The notes below the pieces were generated by a model. The model had not been told where the DNA came from. It was given only the letters and a program-made list of their open reading frames with translations, and searched no databases. This document shows, piece after piece, positions 25,286 to 34,155 of a DNA stretch of 64,000 nucleotides (positions are counted from its first letter, which is position 1; every line of letters starts with the position of its first letter). Made by a program: the position numbers and the translations under genes. The DNA lies in assembly GCA_024349765.1 (NCBI GenBank), contig AP026073.1, positions 4,712,001-4,776,000 on the forward strand. Direction: 5' to 3'. This DNA is from Streptomyces nigrescens. Lineage in GTDB: Bacteria > Actinomycetota > Actinomycetes > Streptomycetales > Streptomycetaceae.

Positions 25286-25486
25286 CGAACGCTCCTCACC
25301 CGGCAGTACGTCCACCACGCCGTCTGTGAGCACACCGCCGCGGCGGCCGCCTTCTGGGTACCGCCGGAGGCGCAGGCCAAGACCGTCCCCGACGCGGAGA
25401 CCGTGCGCGAGGAGCTCCAACTGCCGGACGGCGGGCCGGTGCTGTGGGCGATGTGGCGCGAACCGCGCCGCCCGGCCCGCACCTGA
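25286..25486 (+). pseudogene. Remnant of a GNAT-type acetyltransferase
   Basis: Between an in-frame TAA at 25283 and the TGA at 25484 the frame reads RTLLTRQYVHHAV, then AAAAAFWVPPEAQAKT and ends in ALWAMWREP-type sequence (PVLWAMWREPRR). The xxAAAxWxPP block is characteristic of the middle of actinobacterial GNAT acetyltransferases. The N-terminal third and the acetyl-CoA-binding C-terminus are missing, and an ATG start (MSITNAPHP) lies in another frame just upstream. It is best read as a decayed, deleted gene. Confidence 0.5.
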
Positions 25487-25513
25487 GATCTTCGGCCGCT
25501 CCCGGCCACCACC

Positions 25514-27163
25514 TCAGCCGGCAGCCGGATCGCCGGCCCGCCCCGCCTTCCTCCGGCCCGGCAGGACGGCGAGGACGAGGAGGGTGCCGGCGGCCATGAT
25601 GATGCCGCCGGTCAGGCTGGTCGTGGCGACGCCGTGGGCGAAGGACCGGTGCACGGCGTCGATCAGGGCCTGGGCCTGCTGGGGGCCGCCGGACGGGTCC
25701 TGGGCGATCCGTTCGGCGACCGCCAGGCCGCCGCCCACCGAGTCCTTGGCGGCGTCCATGGCCGCGGCCGGGAGGTGGCCGCCGGCCAGGTCGGTCAGTT
25801 CGTCGCGGTAGGCCGTGCCCAGCAGCGAGCCCAGCACCGCGATGCCGAGCGAGCCACCGAGTTCCAGCGCGGTGTCGTTGGCGCCGCCGCCCACCCCCAG
25901 TTCGTCCTCCGGGAAGGAACCCATGATGGTGTCCGTGGCCGGGGACACACTCAGGCCGATCGCGAAGCCCAGCATCATCATCGGCGCCAGGAAGTCGGTG
26001 TACGCCGAGCCCTGCTCGATCCGCGTGAGCAGGAGGACGCCCGCGGTCCCGATCGCCATACCGGCCACCACCATCGCCTTCATGCCCAGCCGCGGGGTCA
26101 GCCGGCCGGTCACCGCCGCGCCGGCGAACACGGCCCCGGCCAGCGGCAGCAGCCGTACGCCGGTCTCCAGCGCGTCGTAGCCGAGGACGAACTGGAGGAA
26201 CTGCGTGGAGTAGTAGAGCGCGCCGAAGGTGCCGAAGAAGAAGAACAGCACCGCGAGCAGGGAGCCGCTGAAGGGGCGGAGCCGGAACTTCCGTACGTTC
26301 AGCATGGGGTGCGGATGCCGCAACTCCCAGGCCACGAAGGCCGGCAGGCCCAGGCCCGCGACCACGGCGGCGGTGACCGGGCCGGCGCCCCACCCGAAGT
26401 GCGGTCCCTCGATCGTCGCGTAGACCAGGCTGCCCACGGAGACGATCGACAGCAGACCGCCCACGTAGTCGATCCGGCCCATGCCCTGCGCCTTCGACGA
26501 CGGCACCAGGGCCAGTGCGCCGACGACGGCGACGACCGCGACCGGGACGTTGATCAGGAAGGTGGAGCCCCAGGCGTGGTCCTCCAGCAGCCACCCGGCG
26601 ACCAGCGGGCCGACGGCGATGGCGAGACCGGAGGTGGCGGTCCAGGCCGTGATGGCGCGGGCGCGCTCGGCCCGCGGGAAGACCGCGACGAGCAGGGAGA
26701 GAGTGGCCGGCATGACGACGGCGGCGCCGACGCCCATCAGCGCCCGGGCCGCGATGACCAGTTCGGTCCGGTCGACCAGGCTGCCCATGACCGAACCGCC
26801 CGCGAAGACCACCAGACCCGTGAGCAGCGCGCCCCGGCGGCTGTACTTGTCGCCGATCGCGCCCAGCACCAGCATCAGCGCGGCGTACGGGACGGTGTAG
26901 CCGTCGACGACCCACTGCAGGTCGCTGCTGCTCAGGCCGAGGTCCCTGGTCATGTCCGGCGCGGCCACGATCAGCGACGTGTTCGCCATGACCACGATCA
27001 GCAGGCTCAGACAGAGCACGAGCAGGGCCCACCACCTGCGCGGATACGGGGACTCCGGGTGCCCCGTCGGCGTGGCGACGGGTGTGGACGCGCGGGGCCC
27101 GGCTGCGGGTGCTGCCGCTGCCGCTGCCGGCGGGGGTATGGATGCGGGATCGAGGGGCGACAC
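25514..27163 (-). CDS. MFS drug-efflux transporter, DHA2 (14-helix) type
   Basis: A 549-aa membrane protein. The GTG start at 27163 is preceded by GGAGG; the longer open frame upstream is not coding. Hydrophobic helices begin at WWALLVLCLSLLIVVMANTS. The motif-A loop is GAIGDKYSRRGALLTG and motif C appears as WTATSGLAIAVGPLVAGWLL. The first helix motif (LIVVMANTSLIVAAPDM) is typical of the EmrB/QacA group. About fourteen helices fit proton-driven export of toxic organic molecules. It is divergent from a TetR regulator, with two matching palindromes between the genes, the usual arrangement for drug-induced efflux. Confidence 0.88.
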   Translation of the reverse strand: MSPLDPASIPPPAAAAAAPAAGPRASTPVATPTGHPESPYPRRWWALLVLCLSLLIVVMANTSLIVAAPDMTRDLGLSSSDLQWVVDGYTVPYAALMLVLGAIGDKYSRRGALLTGLVVFAGGSVMGSLVDRTELVIAARALMGVGAAVVMPATLSLLVAVFPRAERARAITAWTATSGLAIAVGPLVAGWLLEDHAWGSTFLINVPVAVVAVVGALALVPSSKAQGMGRIDYVGGLLSIVSVGSLVYATIEGPHFGWGAGPVTAAVVAGLGLPAFVAWELRHPHPMLNVRKFRLRPFSGSLLAVLFFFFGTFGALYYSTQFLQFVLGYDALETGVRLLPLAGAVFAGAAVTGRLTPRLGMKAMVVAGMAIGTAGVLLLTRIEQGSAYTDFLAPMMMLGFAIGLSVSPATDTIMGSFPEDELGVGGGANDTALELGGSLGIAVLGSLLGTAYRDELTDLAGGHLPAAAMDAAKDSVGGGLAVAERIAQDPSGGPQQAQALIDAVHRSFAHGVATTSLTGGIIMAAGTLLVLAVLPGRRKAGRAGDPAAG

Positions 27164-27240
27164 GGGACCTCCACGGCGGTGGGGACAGGGGCGGACGGGG
27201 CATGGCAGCGGCGGCGGCAGCGGGAATGGCACGCACGAAG

Positions 27241-27258
27241 TTGCACAGCCATGTGCAA
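27241..27258. promoter_or_regulatory. Palindromic operator 1 for the TetR regulator
   Basis: Perfect inverted repeat TTGCACA-GCCA-TGTGCAA, 7-bp arms. It lies between the divergent efflux and TetR genes. The second copy is centred 28 bp away. Binding by the adjacent TetR protein is an inference. Confidence 0.7.
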
Positions 27259-27268
27259 CCATAAGAAC

Positions 27269-27286
27269 ATGCACAGCAGTGTGCAA
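27269..27286. promoter_or_regulatory. Palindromic operator 2 for the TetR regulator
   Basis: Second copy of the same element: TGCACA-GCAG-TGTGCA, 6-bp perfect arms flanked by A on both sides. Centre-to-centre spacing of 28 bp to copy 1 places the two sites close to three helical turns apart, on one face of the DNA. Confidence 0.7.
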
Positions 27287-27331
27287 GTAAGTACGATGAG
27301 GGGGCATCGCCGACACAGGAGCCGCACGCCC

Positions 27332-27976
27332 ATGACCACCCGCCCAGGGCCCGCCCCGCAGCGCAGCCACGCCCGCTCCAACCGCGCCCGCATCCTGGCC
27401 ACCGCCCGCGAGGAGCTCAGCCGCAACCCCGAAGCGAACCTGGAGGAGATCGCCCGCGCGGCGGGCGTCGTCCGGCGCACGCTGTACGGCCACTTCCCCA
27501 ACCGCCAGGCCCTGATCGCCGCGCTCGCGGACGAGGCCGCACAGTCGGTGGAGGAGGCGTTCACCGCGGTGCGGCAGCCCGGTGCCGCGCCCGCGACGGC
27601 CATGGCCCGGATGACCCTCGCCGTCTGGGCCGTCGGCGACCGCTACCGCATGCTCATCGCCCTCGGCCGCCGCGACCTGGGCGAGGAGGGCATCCGCGCC
27701 GCGCTCGCCCCGGTACGCGCGGAGGCGACCTCGATCCTGGAACGCGGCCAGCGGGAAGGCGTCTTCTCCGATCACCTCCCCGCCCCGGTCCTCGCCCAGG
27801 CCCTGGAATCCCTCACCCTGACCCTCGTCGAGGCGCAGGACCCGTCCTCCTGGCACGACCCCGCCGGCGACGCGGCCGCCCTGGCCGTCCTCATCGCCGC
27901 CGGCCTCACTCCGGCCGCGGCGCGCGGCTGCCTGCGGTCCGCCCGCACGGGGCCGGATTCCAGCCGCGCCGAGTAG
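27332..27976 (+). CDS. TetR-family repressor
   Basis: A 214-aa protein. The N-terminal domain reads RARILATAREELSRNPEANLEEIARAAGV followed by RRTLYGHFPNRQALIAAL, the TetR helix-turn-helix. The C-terminal ligand domain (about 70-200) is Ala/Leu-rich. The start MTTRPGPAP at 27332 is 45 bp after the second palindrome; upstream in-frame ATGs (27260s and 27296) lie within or near the operator and are less likely. It should repress the divergent efflux gene and itself. Confidence 0.87.
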   Translation: MTTRPGPAPQRSHARSNRARILATAREELSRNPEANLEEIARAAGVVRRTLYGHFPNRQALIAALADEAAQSVEEAFTAVRQPGAAPATAMARMTLAVWAVGDRYRMLIALGRRDLGEEGIRAALAPVRAEATSILERGQREGVFSDHLPAPVLAQALESLTLTLVEAQDPSSWHDPAGDAAALAVLIAAGLTPAAARGCLRSARTGPDSSRAE

Positions 27977-28018
27977 CAGCTCCCACGCCCCTCCCGGTAG
28001 CTCCAACTCCCCTTTCCG

Positions 28019-28330
28019 CTAAAGCTGTTGCTGGATCCACCAGAAAGCGAGGCCGACCGCACCCGTGCCGAGGCCGTAGCAGGTGCCGCGCAGCAGATGG
28101 GCGGCCGCGTCGTGGCGGTGGCGGCGCACCCACTGCCGCAGGCGGAGGCCCCGGGTCGCCCGGGTCACGGGCTCCGCGAGCTCCGCGTGCTCCCGGGAGC
28201 GTGCGGTCGAGACCGGGCCCGGAGCCGGGTCGAAGTCCCGGTCCGGAGCCGGGTCCGAGTCCGGGAGCGGGACCGGGGCCGGGCCCGGGGCCAGGGCCGC
28301 GACCGGGACCGGGGGCTTGGGCTTCCTCAT
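28019..28330 (-). CDS. Small protein with C-terminal membrane anchor
   Basis: A 103-aa protein. The N-terminal 45 residues are Pro/Asp-rich and disordered, the middle is Arg/His-rich (LRLRQWVRRHRHDAA), and the C-terminus is a single hydrophobic helix (CYGLGTGAVGLAFWWIQQQL). It starts 15 bp after the stop of the sigma-partner gene, so it is probably the last gene of that operon. Function unknown; a tail-anchored accessory to the sigma module is possible. Confidence 0.55.
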   Translation of the reverse strand: MRKPKPPVPVAALAPGPAPVPLPDSDPAPDRDFDPAPGPVSTARSREHAELAEPVTRATRGLRLRQWVRRHRHDAAAHLLRGTCYGLGTGAVGLAFWWIQQQL

Positions 28331-28345
28331 GTCATGTCCTTCGTC

Positions 28346-29080
28346 TCAGCGGTGCTGCGCACAGTCCTGCAGGCGGCGGGCGATCGCGCGATCCGGCCGG
28401 CACACCAGCACGTCGTCCGTTTCCTCGCGGGTCGCCAGCCGCTCGACCTCGGCGGTGAGCCCGGGCTCCCTGACGCGCACCGGCGGGCAGTTGCGCCGTA
28501 CGTACGTCGCGAACAGGCCCATCCCCTGCACGAAGGCGTCGTCGGGGCCGTCCAGGCAGTTCTGCAGCAGGTCGATCCAGTGCTCGGCCTCGGCGACCTC
28601 ACCCCGGCCGAGGTGGTGCAGGTGCAGGCAGTAGGCAGCGGCTCTGTTACCGGCACCGGCGGCGAACTGCCACCAGAACTGGGCGCTTTCCGGGTGGTCC
28701 GCGAGGGAGAGCATGCAGGCGAAGACCTGCGCGCCGTCGACGTCGAGGTCCTCCAGGTCGCCCTCGTTCACCAACAGCGCGGTGCAGTCCTCGGTGCCGC
28801 CGCCCGCGCCCTCCTCGGCTCCGTCCTCCGTGCCGCCCTTCCGGCCGATCGCCTCCGCCAGCCGCTCGACGTGCACGGCGGCATCGGGCTGGTCGAGCAC
28901 CCAGCGCACGACCACGGACAGCTGCTGCCGGGCCCGCGAGACCGGTGGCACGTCACCGGCCGGCGGCACATAGCCGGCGTCCTCCGCCAGCCGCCGCAGC
29001 CCCGCCCCCACATCGAAGGCGCGCCGCCTGACGTGCAGCTTCCCTCCGGCTTCCGCAAGGAGCCGTTCCACACCGCTCAC
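28346..29080 (-). CDS. Unknown 244-aa partner of an ECF-like sigma factor
   Basis: The GTG start at 29080 overlaps the sigma gene stop (GTGA), so the two are coupled. The N-terminal VERLLAEAGGKLHVRRRAFD and the tandem helical region (HPESAQFWWQFAAGAGNRAAAYCLHLHHLGR) resemble a TPR or Sel1-like helical repeat. A stretch of Glu/Gly residues (about 93-108) is a linker. The C-terminal end has CRPDRAIARRLQ. No transmembrane helix or anti-sigma zinc motif is seen. It may control the sigma factor in the cytoplasm. Family not recognised. Confidence 0.7.
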   Translation of the reverse strand: MSGVERLLAEAGGKLHVRRRAFDVGAGLRRLAEDAGYVPPAGDVPPVSRARQQLSVVVRWVLDQPDAAVHVERLAEAIGRKGGTEDGAEEGAGGGTEDCTALLVNEGDLEDLDVDGAQVFACMLSLADHPESAQFWWQFAAGAGNRAAAYCLHLHHLGRGEVAEAEHWIDLLQNCLDGPDDAFVQGMGLFATYVRRNCPPVRVREPGLTAEVERLATREETDDVLVCRPDRAIARRLQDCAQHR

Positions 29081-29592
29081 TTCGGGTCCCCCCCTGCCCT
29101 GATGTACGACGCCATGGCCCGTTCCAGGCGCTCCTTCGCCCGGCGGCAGTGGTAGTCGACGGTGCTGTTGGTCACGCCCAGGTACCAGCCGATCTCGCAG
29201 GTCTCGCACCGCAGCACGTACCGCAGCACGATGACGTCGAACTGACGTGGCGGCAGGCTGCACAGCGCGCGGTACAGGCCGGTCTCGCCGCGCAGCAACG
29301 CCAGTCGCTTCCGGAAGCCGCCCAGTTGCTCCGATATGACGACCCGGCGCAGGATGGCCCAGGTCTGCTGCTGGAGGTTGCTCTCCTCCAGGAGGGCGTC
29401 CCAGTGGCGCAGGATCTCCAGGAACGCCCGGTGCACCGCCTCCTCGGCGGCGTCGTTGCCGTCGAGGTGGAGCAGCGCGTACCGGTGGAAGGCGTCCTGG
29501 TTCGCCAGGTAGAGCGCCTCGAACTCCAACGGCAGGGGCAGTACCGCCTCCGCCACCGGACTGCCGTCCTCCGCATGGACATCTTCGGTCAT
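29077..29592 (-). CDS. ECF-like RNA polymerase sigma factor
   Basis: A 171-aa protein with sigma region 2 (ALYLANQDAFHRYALLHLDG, then AEEAVHRAFLEILRHWDAL) and region 4 (LPPRQFDVIVLRYVLRCETCEIGWYLG, then STVDYHCRRAKERLERAM). The Cys pair in region 4 (CETC) is unusual. Length fits an ECF factor. It is coupled to a partner gene, not to an obvious zinc anti-sigma gene. The target regulon is not visible. A promoter in the 451-bp region upstream is expected. Confidence 0.82.
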   Translation of the reverse strand: MTEDVHAEDGSPVAEAVLPLPLEFEALYLANQDAFHRYALLHLDGNDAAEEAVHRAFLEILRHWDALLEESNLQQQTWAILRRVVISEQLGGFRKRLALLRGETGLYRALCSLPPRQFDVIVLRYVLRCETCEIGWYLGVTNSTVDYHCRRAKERLERAMASYIRAGGDPK

Positions 29593-30043
29593 GGGTCCTC
29601 TTCATTGAGGCTGGGAACGTAAGGGCGAACGTCAACTCCGGCCGCGTCAACTCCGGTCGCGCCGCCCACTGATGACGCACACTCAACCCGACCAACCGGC
29701 CGAACACGCATGCCTGCGCGGCCGAATATCACCCATTGATCACCATGCGCTGCGCAGCGTAATGGCCTACCCAGTGGTAGCGGACCGTGAGCTGCCGCTT
29801 CCCGGAAGGCGCTCCGCAAGGGTCTACACCTTTTTGCAGCAAGCAGTGACACAACTCACAGGCGCACACCGCCCTTCCGGCGGTATCCGGCCGCGCACCC
29901 CCGTGCCGCAAACCTGACGTGTCGACACCTTCACCCGCTGTAGGCGAACGGTCCGAATAGTGGGCGTTCACGTCATACGGGCAGGTCGGGCCCCCAGACT
30001 TTTCCGGCTCACCGAACGTCTCACGCAATGAACAGGCACGACC
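29593..30043. other. Intergenic region between sigma factor and permease
   Basis: This 451-bp stretch separates two divergent genes. It is less GC-rich than the flanks (for example 29690-29760 and 29930-30010). No open frame with convincing codon usage is present. A short palindromic run, CGCTGCGCAGCG, lies at 29749-29760. Both promoters should be here, but no hexamer pair is clear enough to call. Confidence 0.4.
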
Positions 30044-31456
30044 ATGAGTCGGACACACACCCGGTCACCCCAGGGCTCCCCGGAAACCGGGCAGAACGAC
30101 GAGTCCGTGCTCTCGCACGGCCTCAAGCAGCGTCATCTGTCGATGATCGCGCTCGGCGGCGTCATCGGCGCGGGGCTCTTCGTGGGCTCCGGAGCCGGTA
30201 TCGCCGCGGCCGGGCCGGCCATCGTGCTGCTCTTCATCGGAGCCGGCGCGCTGGTCATGCTGATCATGCGGATGCTCGGCGAGATGTCCGCCGCCCGGCC
30301 CTCCACCGGCTCGTTCTCGGTGCACGCGGAGCAGGAGCTCGGCTCCTGGGCGGGGGTCACCTCGGGCTGGATGTACTGGCTGATGCTCTGTGCCGGCGTG
30401 GCCGCCGAGGCCACCGCGGCGGGCACGATCATGCACACCTGGGTGCCGTTCCTCCCCGCCTACGGCTGGGTGGCGATCTTCATGGCGTTCTTCTGCGCCA
30501 GCAACCTCACCGCGGTCAAGAACTTCGGGGAGTTCGAGTTCTGGTTCGCCGCCATCAAGGTCGCCACGATCGTGGCCTTCCTGGTGCTGGGTGTGCTGGG
30601 CATCCTCGGGGTGTTCGGCAACCCGCCCGGCACCCGCCATCTCACCGGCCACGGCGGCTTCTTCCCGACCGGCGCCGCCGGCCTCGCCGCCGGCCTGCTC
30701 ACCACCATCTCCGGGTTCGCCGGACTGGAGACCGTCACCATCGCGGCGGCGGAGTCCGACCATCCGAGCCGGAACGTGGCCCGCGCCGTCCGCACCGCCG
30801 TCTGGCACATCGCCGTCTTCTACATCGGCTCCATGGCCGTGGTCGTCACCCTGGTGCCGTGGAACAACCCGAAGGTCGCCACCCAGGGCCCGTACGTCAC
30901 CGTGCTCGACCGGCTCGGCATCCCGGCCGCCGGCACGATCATGCAGATCGTGGTGCTGGTGGCGCTGCTCTCCGCGATGAACGCCAACATCTACGGCTCG
31001 TCGCGCATGGCGTACTCCCTCGTCAACCGGGGCCAGGGGCCGCGCTTCCTGAGCCGGGTCACCCGGGGCGTGCCGGCCGCGGCGGTGCTGGCCTCCTGCG
31101 CCTTCGGCTTCGCCGCCGTGATCGCCGGGATCGTCTGGCCGACCACCGTGTTCGCCTGGCTGCTGAACATCGCCGGCTGCGCGGTACTGGTCGTCTGGTC
31201 CATCGTCTGCCTCACCCAGCTGCGGATGCGCCGCCGTCTGGAGCGGGAGGCACCCGAGCTGCTCTCCGTACGGATGTGGGGCTTCCCCTACCTGACCTGG
31301 CTGGCGTTCGCCGCCATCCTCGGCATCTTCGCCGTGATGGCCGCCTCCACGGACGGCCGCCACCAGCTCGCCGGCACCGCCGCCGTGGTCGCGGCACTCG
31401 CCGCCGCCGGGCACCTCAAGCAGCGCCGGGACCGGAGGAAGGCGACCGGCGACTGA
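30044..31456 (+). CDS. APC-superfamily amino-acid permease
   Basis: A 470-aa protein with twelve hydrophobic helices. HLSMIALGGVIGAGLFVGSG near residues 31-50 is the first-helix signature of the AroP/GabP/LysP amino-acid transporter family. GFAGLETVTIAAAESDHPSRNV around residue 225 is the conserved helix-6 to loop region. It should import an amino acid or GABA by proton symport. There is no adjacent catabolic gene, so the substrate cannot be assigned. It stands alone on the plus strand. Confidence 0.88.
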   Translation: MSRTHTRSPQGSPETGQNDESVLSHGLKQRHLSMIALGGVIGAGLFVGSGAGIAAAGPAIVLLFIGAGALVMLIMRMLGEMSAARPSTGSFSVHAEQELGSWAGVTSGWMYWLMLCAGVAAEATAAGTIMHTWVPFLPAYGWVAIFMAFFCASNLTAVKNFGEFEFWFAAIKVATIVAFLVLGVLGILGVFGNPPGTRHLTGHGGFFPTGAAGLAAGLLTTISGFAGLETVTIAAAESDHPSRNVARAVRTAVWHIAVFYIGSMAVVVTLVPWNNPKVATQGPYVTVLDRLGIPAAGTIMQIVVLVALLSAMNANIYGSSRMAYSLVNRGQGPRFLSRVTRGVPAAAVLASCAFGFAAVIAGIVWPTTVFAWLLNIAGCAVLVVWSIVCLTQLRMRRRLEREAPELLSVRMWGFPYLTWLAFAAILGIFAVMAASTDGRHQLAGTAAVVAALAAAGHLKQRRDRRKATGD

Positions 31457-31512
31457 GGCCCTGAGGTCCGGCCTCGCCTCCTGCCTCATGCGGGCGGCAC
31501 ACCGGCCTTCCG

Positions 31513-32821
31513 TCAGCCGCCGGGCTCGGGCTTCGGCTGATCCACGAGAGCGGCGGCACGGGTGCCCGGCCGGGGCCCGGGCCTGACGCCGCACAGTGCG
31601 AACAGGCGGCGTCCGTTCTCGTCGGGGCAGCGGTTTCCGCACTTACGCGTGCCATCGGCGCCAGCATCCCCACGAGCGACACCAGCGCGTCGCTCTCCGC
31701 ACCCGCTGCCAGCCCTGCCAGTTCGGTGAGGATCTCGTGCAGCGCGGCCCGACGGGCCCCCGGCTCCACGTCGTCCAGGGCCTGGACGACGAGCTGGGGC
31801 ACCTCGACCCCGCCGGCCACCTGGACGACCAGGCAGCGCGGCACCAGGTCGGACAGGGCGAGGGTGAACCAGGGCGGCAGTGCCATGCCGGCCGCGAGCA
31901 GATCCGCCAGCGCCACCCGGTCGAGCACCGCGGCGTGCGCGAGGGCCTTGCGGTGCACGGCCGGCAGCCGGGCGACGGCCGTGGACACGAGTTTCCGGGC
32001 GGAGAGCACGTCCGACGGGAGACCGGGGCGGACGAGCAGGGCCGCCGGGACGTAGGCGGTGTGCGCGAGGAAGGTGCGCAGGGCGAGCGGGTGGGAGAGC
32101 ACGTCGGCCGGCAGCTGTGCGGCCAACTCCTCGGGTTCGACGGGGAGGTTCGTGCGCTCTGCCATGTGCGCGATGAAGTCGGTGCCCTCGGCACGGGACA
32201 TCGGCGGCACCAGGACATGACGGACGTCGGCGGTGTCGACGAGGTGCTCGGCGGCCGTGGCCAGGACCAGGCACGTTGCCAGCCGCTGGCCGGGGCGTGG
32301 AAGGCCGACCGGTAGTCCGCCGCGGGCGGCGGCTGCCCGGCCCGTAACGCCGTCACCGCGGGCTGCGGCGGTCCGGGCGCCTCGCCGCGGATCCCGGCAC
32401 ACAGCCGGGTGAAGGAACGGGGTTGGTCCAGTCCGCCGCGGAAGTCGCAGTAGGTGAAGCGCTCCAGGAAGTCCAGGTGCTCCAACGCCGAGTCGGTCGC
32501 GCCCGGGAGCAACACGGGAATGACCCGTATGGGGCGCCCGCTGACCCGGGCGCTGACCGCGAGCCGGACTTCCTCCTCCTGCCACCGCCCCAGACCGTGT
32601 GCACCACACATCACGAGGCAGCACGCACTGCCGGCCAGCGCCTCGTTCTGACGCTCCTGCCAGGGCTCGCCCGCCACCAGGCACCAGTCGTCGAGGAAGA
32701 CGTGGAAACCCTCCGCGTGCAGCAGCTCGGCGAGCCGGTGCACGACCGCCAGATCCTTGGCGTTGTAGCTGATGAACGCGTCATAGGCCGACGCCGCCCG
32801 ACGGGCTTCGCTCTCCACCAC
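31513..32821 (-). pseudogene. TIR-domain/STAND-like gene broken by frameshift
   Basis: Reading from a GTG at 32821 with GGGGGAG upstream, the first frame gives a TIR domain: AYDAFISYNAKDLAVVHRLA, then FHVFLDDWCLVAGEPWQ with the catalytic-type E in the following helix (ERQNEALAGSACCLVMCG). After about 32290 this frame turns into Trp/Arg/Ser-rich nonsense, while another frame continues with a sensible helical sequence (CLVLATAAEHLVDTADVRHV, LSHPLALRTFLAHTAYVP) like the end of a STAND ATPase. Near 31650 a second change of frame seems to give a better ending (KCGNRCPDENGRRLF). No P-loop is present between the two parts, so an internal deletion is also likely. It is probably a dead immune or signalling gene; sequencing error is the alternative. 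Confidence 0.65.
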
Positions 32822-33018
32822 TCCCCCATCGAACCGTGCAGGTACGACCACCGGCGTCAGCGACTGCCATCGCCTGCGCACTCCGACGCCCAGCACAGCT
32901 ACCCGATTATGCCCGGCAACGGAGCAGCAGGTCATCCGTCAACGGGCGGGCACGGGCGCGGAGCGCGCGTCCGGCCCGGCCCCCGCCGGCCCCCGCCGGC
33001 CGGAAAGGCTCCTGCCCC

Positions 33019-34155
33019 TCACTCGCCCCAGATCTTCCGGTAGGCCTGCCGGTACCCCTCCGAGTCCCAGGACAGGGCGCCGCCGCTGTTGGTGGGGGTG
33101 GCGATGTGGACCGGGGCGACGTATCCGCTGTCCGGGGCGCCGGTGAAGGCGCGGTTGAACTCGTCGATGATCTGCCAGCCCTGTTCGGAGAGCGGCTCGG
33201 GCACGGTGGCGGCCTGGAACTGCTTGCCGTTGACGCGTTGGAACGCCGACGGGTCGCCGTCGCCGGCACCGATGTTGTAGGGGGCGCCGGCGCCGTCCTT
33301 GCCCGCGGCGCGCAGGGCGGGGGCGGCGTGCTGGAAGTACAGGTCGTTGATCGCCGCGGAGTACGTCCACGTGCGGCCGAAACGGGACAGCAGCGAGCGG
33401 ACTTCCCCGATGGAGCGCCTACTGGCGTCGGGGATGGGGATGTTGGTGTAGCTCAGCAGCTTGACGCCGGAGCAGGTGGCGAGTTCCTTCCTGATCAGGT
33501 CGGACTTGTGCTTCGCGAAGGGCACCGTGGCGTCGGTGAACAGGACGACGCCGGCGTGGCCGTGGGAGCGGGCGATGATCCAGTCGGCGCTGATCTTCGC
33601 GACGTCCTCGACCCGGGAGGTGATGTTGCTGAAGAGCTGCGGGTCCTTGCTGGGGCCGGGGGCCGCGGTGGCGTGCCAGCCGATCAGTGGAATCCCCGCC
33701 GCACGGGCCTTCTTGGCCTCCTTCGCGGCGGTGCCGGGGTCGAACCCGCTGAGGACGATGCCGTCCGGCTTGAGGGCGAGGGCCTGTTGGAAGGCGGCCC
33801 GGATGCCGCCCGGTGTGCCCTGGCCGTTGAGGGTGCGGGCGTGCCAGCCGAGGATCTTGGCGGCTTCCTGGAAGCCCTGGGCGACACCGGCGACGCCCGG
33901 ATTGGTCAGGGTCTGGGCTATGTAGACGACGGTCTTGCCGTGCACGGCCCTGGGGCCGGTGGTGGGGCCCTTCCAGGGGGCGTTGACCTCCTCGGCCTTC
34001 TTGACGGCCTGCTCGGCCCGGGAGAGGACGGTGGGACAGCCGGGCTTGGCGGAGCTCTTGTCGGAGGCGGTGGCACCGGCGCCGGAATCGCAGCCGGCGG
34101 TGGCCATGACCAGGAGTGCGGCGGCGGTCACGACCGCCTTGCGGGTGGGGTGCAC
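33019..34155 (-). CDS. ABC-transporter substrate-binding lipoprotein, sugar type
   Basis: A 378-aa protein with a GTG start at 34155 after GAGGA. The signal sequence ends in VMATAGC, a lipobox, so the protein is anchored outside the membrane. The body fits the periplasmic-binding-protein 4/RbsB group: VVYIAQTLTNPGVAGVAQGFQEAAK, PDGIVLSGFDPG and AAGIPLIGWH. It should bind a sugar or similar ligand. No permease or ATPase gene lies next to it, so it is an orphan in this window and may be a sensor-type or exchange subunit. Confidence 0.85.
   Translation of the reverse strand: MHPTRKAVVTAAALLVMATAGCDSGAGATASDKSSAKPGCPTVLSRAEQAVKKAEEVNAPWKGPTTGPRAVHGKTVVYIAQTLTNPGVAGVAQGFQEAAKILGWHARTLNGQGTPGGIRAAFQQALALKPDGIVLSGFDPGTAAKEAKKARAAGIPLIGWHATAAPGPSKDPQLFSNITSRVEDVAKISADWIIARSHGHAGVVLFTDATVPFAKHKSDLIRKELATCSGVKLLSYTNIPIPDASRRSIGEVRSLLSRFGRTWTYSAAINDLYFQHAAPALRAAGKDGAGAPYNIGAGDGDPSAFQRVNGKQFQAATVPEPLSEQGWQIIDEFNRAFTGAPDSGYVAPVHIATPTNSGGALSWDSEGYRQAYRKIWGE

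Noticed and set aside
29589-29852. Small frame upstream of the sigma factor
   Set aside because: No ribosome site and no typical third-position GC bias; likely non-coding.
31457-31475. Hairpin GAGGCC/GGCCTC after the amino-acid permease
   Set aside because: Only six base pairs with a nine-base loop; too weak to call a terminator with confidence.
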